This document shows, piece after piece, positions 6,306-7,141 of a DNA stretch of 7,141 bases. Position 1 is the stretch's first letter, and each line of letters begins with the position of its first letter. Under the pieces are notes generated by a model. The model had not been told where the DNA came from and did not search any database. It saw only the letters and a program-made list of their open reading frames with translations. The stretch is from Bacteroidales bacterium (GTDB lineage Bacteria; Bacteroidota; Bacteroidia; Bacteroidales; UBA932), in the NCBI GenBank assembly GCA_017538685.1, contig JAFYIK010000030.1, forward strand, positions 1 to 7,141, given 5' to 3'. The translations under genes were made by a program, and so were the position numbers.

Positions 6306-7120
6306 AACGTCTGCTCGCAACCGCCGCCCTTCTCATAACCTGCCTCTGCGCGAAAGCCCAGATCGGCAAGGACATTGAGTTTATCGATTATCTCATAGGC
6401 AATAACCTCACTAAAGACGCCATCGCGTGGATCGACGGAAGCAATTATGCTCCGTCCGACACCCTCGATTTCCTCAAGGGGCTCACGCTCTACACGGCAA
6501 ACAAGCTCGACCTCGCGGCAGAATGTTTCGCGAAAGTCCCGGTGGCATCGCCATACTACGACAAGAGCCTTTATTTCGGTGCCGTTTCGCACGCGTATCT
6601 GGGAGACTACGATGAAGGCATAAAACTTATCCGGAACGCAAGCGACTCCGAACTTAAACAATATGAACTCGCCGCCTTCAGCCTCTTGCTGAACGACAAA
6701 GCCACATACGAGCAGGCGGCAAAAAGCTTCACCTACACCGACTACTCCCTCACCGAAGGGGAGAATATCTTCGGCAAGATCTACGACAGTCGCTATAACG
6801 AGCGGCAGAAGAGCCCCGCGCTGGCCGGCCTTATGTCGGCGGTGATACCCGGGGCGGGGAAGTTCTACGCCGGACGGAAGGACGAAGCTTTCGCGTCGCT
6901 GTTCACCGTCGGCATCTTCGCCGGACTCACGGCAGAATGTTGGATAAAGAAAGGTCTCAAAGACTGGAGGACCATTGCATTCGGTACCTTGGGCTCACTT
7001 TTCTACATAGGCAATATCTACGGCAGTTATATGTCGGTCAGCATATACAACGACAACTTGAGAAATGCGCAGAACAGCACTATTGTGTTTAATTTGCACG
7101 TTCCTGTCCGCAACCTTTAG
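6302..7120 (+). CDS. TPR-like protein with C-terminal PGAGKFYAG membrane region
   Basis: This encodes 272 aa. The signal peptide is about 1-19 (LCAKA before Gln20). Residues 24-135 read as helical pairs of tetratricopeptide type, for example FLKGLTLYTANKLDLAAECF (57-76) and YFGAVSHAYLGDYDEGIKLI (91-110), a common scaffold for protein contacts. From about 170 comes SPALAGLMSAVIPGAGKFYAG (171-191), a Pro-Gly membrane-hairpin motif like that of DUF5683-type and TM2-related proteins, followed by hydrophobic stretches at about 199-215 and 225-243, and a short soluble tail. The ATG overlaps the YidD-like stop as ATGA; AAGGAG at 6294-6299 is too close to be an ideal ribosome site, with GGAGGAGG at 6283-6290 slightly far. 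It is last in the operon, with no terminator in the 21 bases remaining. Probably an envelope scaffold partner of the upstream products. Confidence 0.83.
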   Translation: MKRLLATAALLITCLCAKAQIGKDIEFIDYLIGNNLTKDAIAWIDGSNYAPSDTLDFLKGLTLYTANKLDLAAECFAKVPVASPYYDKSLYFGAVSHAYLGDYDEGIKLIRNASDSELKQYELAAFSLLLNDKATYEQAAKSFTYTDYSLTEGENIFGKIYDSRYNERQKSPALAGLMSAVIPGAGKFYAGRKDEAFASLFTVGIFAGLTAECWIKKGLKDWRTIAFGTLGSLFYIGNIYGSYMSVSIYNDNLRNAQNSTIVFNLHVPVRNL

Positions 7121-7141
7121 CAGGGCGCAGGGCGTGACGGA

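Noticed and set aside
5949..6320. Minus-strand frame of 123 codons opposite the YidD-like gene
   Set aside because: The sense strand carries the conserved cysteine spacing of YidD and operon overlaps on both sides; the antisense frame has no support.
6311..6362. Possible lipoprotein signal in the TPR protein (LITC, LC)
   Set aside because: The residue before the cysteine is Thr or Leu rather than Gly, Ala or Ser, and a good signal peptidase I site (AKA before Gln) follows.

Overview
The window looks like chromosomal DNA of a fairly GC-rich member of the Bacteroidota, probably the order Bacteroidales. Four observations support this: the -7 promoter-like motif TATATTTG (class TAnnTTTG) ahead of the plus-strand genes, the scarcity of Shine-Dalgarno sequences, the presence of a TM2 / YidD-like / TPR envelope gene set, and predicted signal peptides cleaved before glutamine (the 'Bacteroidetes Q-rule') in three of four secreted products. 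The genus cannot be fixed from the sequence alone.

There are two divergent, tightly packed operons that share one 128-bp intergenic region (4674-4801). The minus-strand operon runs leftward through five housekeeping genes: folD (one-carbon folate metabolism), cysS (cysteinyl-tRNA synthetase), an xth-type exonuclease III / AP endonuclease gene, a TrmH/SpoU-family RNA 2'-O-methyltransferase gene, and a short, divergent shikimate dehydrogenase-like gene. Every junction is a 2-nt gap or an overlap, so transcription and translation are probably coupled. Just beyond the last stop, an intrinsic terminator (28-60) points the other way and most likely ends a rightward gene outside the window.

The plus-strand operon (4802-7120) has four genes: a TM2-domain protein with a signal peptide, a secreted protein of LolA-like appearance, a secreted YidD-like protein, and a TPR-like protein with a C-terminal PGAGKFYAG membrane region. 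All three junctions overlap by 1 or 4 nt and all four products begin with a signal peptide. This is the most interesting part of the window. It looks like a dedicated envelope module whose YidD homologue, cytoplasmic in the classical case, appears to have been moved to the periplasm and has lost the usual C-terminal motif.

The intergenic region holds candidate Bacteroidota-type promoters in both directions and an 8-bp GC-rich inverted repeat that could be a shared operator or a leader hairpin. I see no mobile element, CRISPR array, tRNA or rRNA gene. The 21 bases after the last gene are uninformative.
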